Source of the DNA: Microcaldota archaeon
GTDB lineage: Archaea > Micrarchaeota > Micrarchaeia > Anstonellales > Bilamarchaeaceae
Assembly: GCA_021823425.1 (NCBI GenBank)
Contig: JAKANX010000053.1
Location: 1 to 6,787 of the forward strand
DNA: 6,787 nucleotides
Reading direction: 5' to 3'
The position numbers and the translations under genes are program-made. Positions 4,547 through 6,787 of the stretch are shown here, one piece after another. The notes under the pieces are model-generated. The model had not been told where the DNA came from, searched no databases, and saw nothing but the letters and a program-made list of their open reading frames with translations. Within the stretch, counting starts at the first letter, position 1. The number at the start of each line of letters is the position of its first letter.

Positions 4547-6757
4547 ATGAAATACGAAGAAATAATCTCAAGGCTCAAAGCAATGCGGAACCCCCAGAAC
4601 GCCGCGGGAATGGCCCGCTTCGGGATAAGCCCGGAGAACACGCTCGGCGTATCCATTCCCGCGCTGCGGGAGATTGCGAAATCCGCGGGAAAGGACCACG
4701 CGCTCGCACTCAAGCTCTGGGGCTCCGGTCTGCACGAGGCGAGAATCCTCGCGTCCATGGTGGACGAGCCGTCCAAGGTAACGGAATCCCAGATGGAGAA
4801 GTGGGCGTCAGATTTCAACTCGTGGGACGTGTGCGACCAGGCGTGCTCCAATTTATTTGACAAGACGCGGTTCGCTTACCAGAAGGCGTACGAGTGGGCC
4901 GGAAGGAAGGAGGAGTACGTGAAGCGCGCGGCGTTCGCGCTCATGGCCGCGCTCGCGGTGCACGACAAGAAGGCCGACGGGGCGAAATTCGGCATTTTCC
5001 TGGAAGTGATAAGGCGCGAGGCGCGCGACGAGCGCAATTTCGTGAAAAAGGCGGTCAATTGGGCGCTCCGCCAGATAGGCAAGCGCAGCCCGGAGCTGCG
5101 CAAGGAGGCCATATTGTCGGCGGAGGAAATATACAAGATTGACTCGCCCGCAGCCCGGTGGGTCGCCTCGGACGCGCTGCGCGAACTCGGAGGGAAAGTT
5201 CCCCGCCAATCCGCGCCCCGCTCGCGCGCCCAGCGCGCTGCGCAGGAAACGAGGCGCCCGCAGCAGAGGAGCGCGCAGCCGCAGAGAAACGTGCAACAGA
5301 AACAAGCGCAGCAAAGGGAACCCGTTGCGCAAAAACCCCCTCAGCAAATGAAACAGCCAACTCAAAACCCGCCCAGGTTCAAGCCCCTGCGCAACCTGGA
5401 TTGCATATTCGGCGCCCGCAGCGTCGCGATAATCGGCGCGAGCGACAACCCGGAAAAGCTCGGCACCGTAATATTGAAGAATTTCACGGACGGCGGCTAC
5501 GGGGGAAGGATTTTCCCTGTGAATCCCAAGCACAAGGCCCTGCTGAACCTAGCCTGCTATCCTGACGTGCTCGCGATAAGGGAAAACGTGGACTGCGCGA
5601 TAATCGCGACCCCTGCCCAGACCGCGCCCCAGATTCTACAGCAGTGCGCGAAAAAGGGAATCAAGGGCGTAGTCCTTCTTTCGGGCGGCTTCGGCGAGGT
5701 TGGAAACAGGGATTTGGAAAACCAAATAGCCGCAATCTGCGGCAGGAACGAAATCGCGCTAATCGGCCCCAACTGCCTCGGAGTCCTGAACCCGCACACG
5801 CGCATAGACAGCATATTCATGCCCTTCTACAAGTTCCAGCGCCCGCCGCCCGGCTCAATCGCGTTCGTGACGCAGAGCGGCGGGGTGGGAAGCACTATAG
5901 TGGACCTTGCCGCAAGCTACGGCCTCGGAATTTCCAAATTCATCTCCTACGGGAACGGCGCGCTGCTCAACGAGGCGGATTTCCTGGAATACTTGGAGGG
6001 CGACCCCAAGACAAAATCCATAATACTCTATCTTGAGGGCGCGAAGGAGGGCCGCAGGCTCTTCGAGGCGCTGAAAAAGGCCAACCGCCGCAAGCCCATA
6101 ATAGTCCTCAAGGCAGGAAGGGGGGGCAGGTCCGGCGAGGCCGCGCGCTCGCACACGGGAAACCTCGCGGGCAACTACCTCGCCTACAAGGCAGCGTTCA
6201 GGCAGGCCAAAGTGGTGGAGGCCGAGAGCCTGGAGGAGCTTTTCGATTTCGTGAAGATATTCGAGCAGCCGCTGCCAAGCGGAAAGCGCCTCGGCGTGAT
6301 AACGAACGGGGGCGGAATAGGGGTTTTGACCGCGGACGCGGCAGAGCGCGAGGGAATGGAGCTGGCCCTTCTCGGCCCAAAAACATTCAAGGCCGCAAAA
6401 TCCATCCTTCCGCCTTATGGGACCCCGGGCAACCCGCTTGACCTTATTGCGGATGCCGGCGTGGAGAAATACGCCGCAGCAATCGAGGCTTTCATGCAGG
6501 ACGACGCGATAGACGCGGTGATAATAGACGTGCTGTTCCAGGTCCCGCCGATTGACGAGAGGCTGCTCAAGACGCTCATTCGCGCTTCCGACGACCGCCG
6601 CAAGCCCATCGCGGTGGTGGCGATGGGAGGAGCCTACACGGAAAGGCAGAGGCGTACGCTCGAGGGCAACGGCGTTCCCACCTACAGCAACCCGCTCTCG
6701 GCCGTGAAGGCGCTCAAGAAGCTCGCCGAATACTCCGAGTACAGGAAGAGCCTTTAG
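4547..6757 (+). CDS. acdA: Fusion: AlkD-like DNA alkylation repair domain + ACD alpha subunit
   Basis: This is a 736-residue protein, numbered from the ATG at 4547; an in-frame TTG at 4538 would add three residues but families of this N-terminal type start at MKYEE. Residues 1-216 are a full AlkD-like HEAT-repeat domain (DNA_alkylation family). Trp93 and Asp97 (SWDVCDQ) and Trp172 (VNWALRQIGK) match the Trp/Asp/Trp that handle alkylated bases in Bacillus AlkD, and Arg127 lies in a conserved VKRAAFAL helix. Residues 217-278 form a low-complexity linker rich in Gln, Pro and Arg. Residues 284-736 are a whole alpha subunit: CoA-binding Rossmann part (SVAIIGASDNPEKLG, 292-306), succinyl-CoA-ligase-like part with TQSGGVGST and YLEG (Glu497), phospho-acceptor His536 in RSHTGNLAG, and a third ligase part from VITNGGGIGVL on. 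It should pair with the upstream beta subunit for ATP formation. Why a DNA glycosylase-like domain is attached is unknown. Confidence 0.9.
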   Translation: MKYEEIISRLKAMRNPQNAAGMARFGISPENTLGVSIPALREIAKSAGKDHALALKLWGSGLHEARILASMVDEPSKVTESQMEKWASDFNSWDVCDQACSNLFDKTRFAYQKAYEWAGRKEEYVKRAAFALMAALAVHDKKADGAKFGIFLEVIRREARDERNFVKKAVNWALRQIGKRSPELRKEAILSAEEIYKIDSPAARWVASDALRELGGKVPRQSAPRSRAQRAAQETRRPQQRSAQPQRNVQQKQAQQREPVAQKPPQQMKQPTQNPPRFKPLRNLDCIFGARSVAIIGASDNPEKLGTVILKNFTDGGYGGRIFPVNPKHKALLNLACYPDVLAIRENVDCAIIATPAQTAPQILQQCAKKGIKGVVLLSGGFGEVGNRDLENQIAAICGRNEIALIGPNCLGVLNPHTRIDSIFMPFYKFQRPPPGSIAFVTQSGGVGSTIVDLAASYGLGISKFISYGNGALLNEADFLEYLEGDPKTKSIILYLEGAKEGRRLFEALKKANRRKPIIVLKAGRGGRSGEAARSHTGNLAGNYLAYKAAFRQAKVVEAESLEELFDFVKIFEQPLPSGKRLGVITNGGGIGVLTADAAEREGMELALLGPKTFKAAKSILPPYGTPGNPLDLIADAGVEKYAAAIEAFMQDDAIDAVIIDVLFQVPPIDERLLKTLIRASDDRRKPIAVVAMGGAYTERQRRTLEGNGVPTYSNPLSAVKALKKLAEYSEYRKSL
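5195..5380 (+). other. Gln/Pro/Arg-rich inter-domain linker coding segment
   Basis: These bases encode residues 217-278 of the fusion. By count the 62 residues hold 17 Gln, 10 Arg and 10 Pro but only 2 Glu and no Asp, so the linker is basic and very probably disordered. In its first 32 codons 6 end in A or T; in the next 28 (249-276) 14 do, so codon choice shifts within the linker. Met268 (ATG at 5348) is the only methionine in it and has no ribosome site before it. Confidence 0.7.
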
Positions 6758-6787
6758 CTCACAGGCCTGCAATCCTGCCCATCACCG
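6758..6787. other. Short 3' flank after fusion gene; no supported gene
   Basis: Thirty bases follow the TAG stop. There is no T-rich terminator. On the minus strand a frame open to the window edge ends with a TGA at 6761-6759 after eight whole sense codons (VMGRIAGL), so a convergent gene could end here. This is too little to call. Confidence 0.25.

Noticed and set aside
3790..4863. Minus-strand 357-residue open frame opposite the ACD beta gene
   Set aside because: It lies antisense to a clear ATP-grasp gene and parts of both neighbours, its Ser-rich product resembles no family I know, and high-GC coding DNA often leaves the opposite strand open.
4853..5533. Minus-strand 226-residue frame across the linker, considered as evidence that the linker is not coding
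   Set aside because: The Leu/Arg-rich product is the expected complement of Gln/Ala/Pro codons; the plus frame links two complete conserved domains.
6762..6769. Palindrome CAGGCCTG as a terminator or protein site
   Set aside because: Eight bases with no loop and no following T-run; such palindromes are expected by chance.
5855..6772. Minus-strand 305-residue open frame opposite the ACD alpha part
   Set aside because: It is a shadow of a strongly conserved coding region, with Arg/Leu/Val-heavy composition and no recognisable motif.
6759..6787. End of a convergent minus-strand gene (VMGRIAGL then TGA)
   Set aside because: Only eight whole codons are inside the window, so it cannot be told from chance; the next sequence would decide it.

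Overview
The window looks like a compact archaeal chromosome segment, roughly 55-60% GC by eye, with short gaps between genes. The archaeal signs are a TRAM-domain mini-protein, an aCPSF2-type beta-CASP nuclease, an ADP-forming acyl-CoA synthetase split into beta and alpha genes, TATA-type boxes about 27 bases from start codons, and little Shine-Dalgarno use. This style fits a small-genome (DPANN-like) archaeon such as Micrarchaeota or Diapherotrites, but that placement is inference. No RNA gene, insertion sequence, CRISPR array or gene-free stretch over 300 bases was found.

Left part (1-2500). The 3' end of a TRAM-domain gene with an Ala/Glu-rich acidic tail runs rightward and meets, tail to tail, a leftward block of three genes. 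In transcription order these are a SPASM-less radical SAM protein with some collinear similarity to viperin but a shortened C-terminus, a small BofA-family membrane protein, and the beta-CASP nuclease. The last two are 9 bases apart and are probably co-transcribed from a TATA box that directly abuts the radical SAM stop codon.

Centre (2501-2534). A 34-base divergent spacer carries two nearly identical, inverted TATA-like 10-mers. Each is about 27 bases from one of the two start codons, so both flanking transcripts are probably leaderless.

Right part (2535-6757). Three genes run rightward with 17- and 24-base gaps: a 12-helix MFS transporter, the ATP-grasp beta subunit of ADP-forming acetyl/acyl-CoA synthetase (ACD), and a 736-residue fusion. 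The fusion joins a complete AlkD-like DNA alkylation repair domain, through a Gln/Pro/Arg-rich linker of about 60 residues, to a complete ACD alpha subunit. Beta plus alpha should form an enzyme that makes ATP from acyl-CoA, ADP and phosphate. The attached DNA-glycosylase-like domain is unexpected and is the most notable item. Both halves keep their expected catalytic residues.
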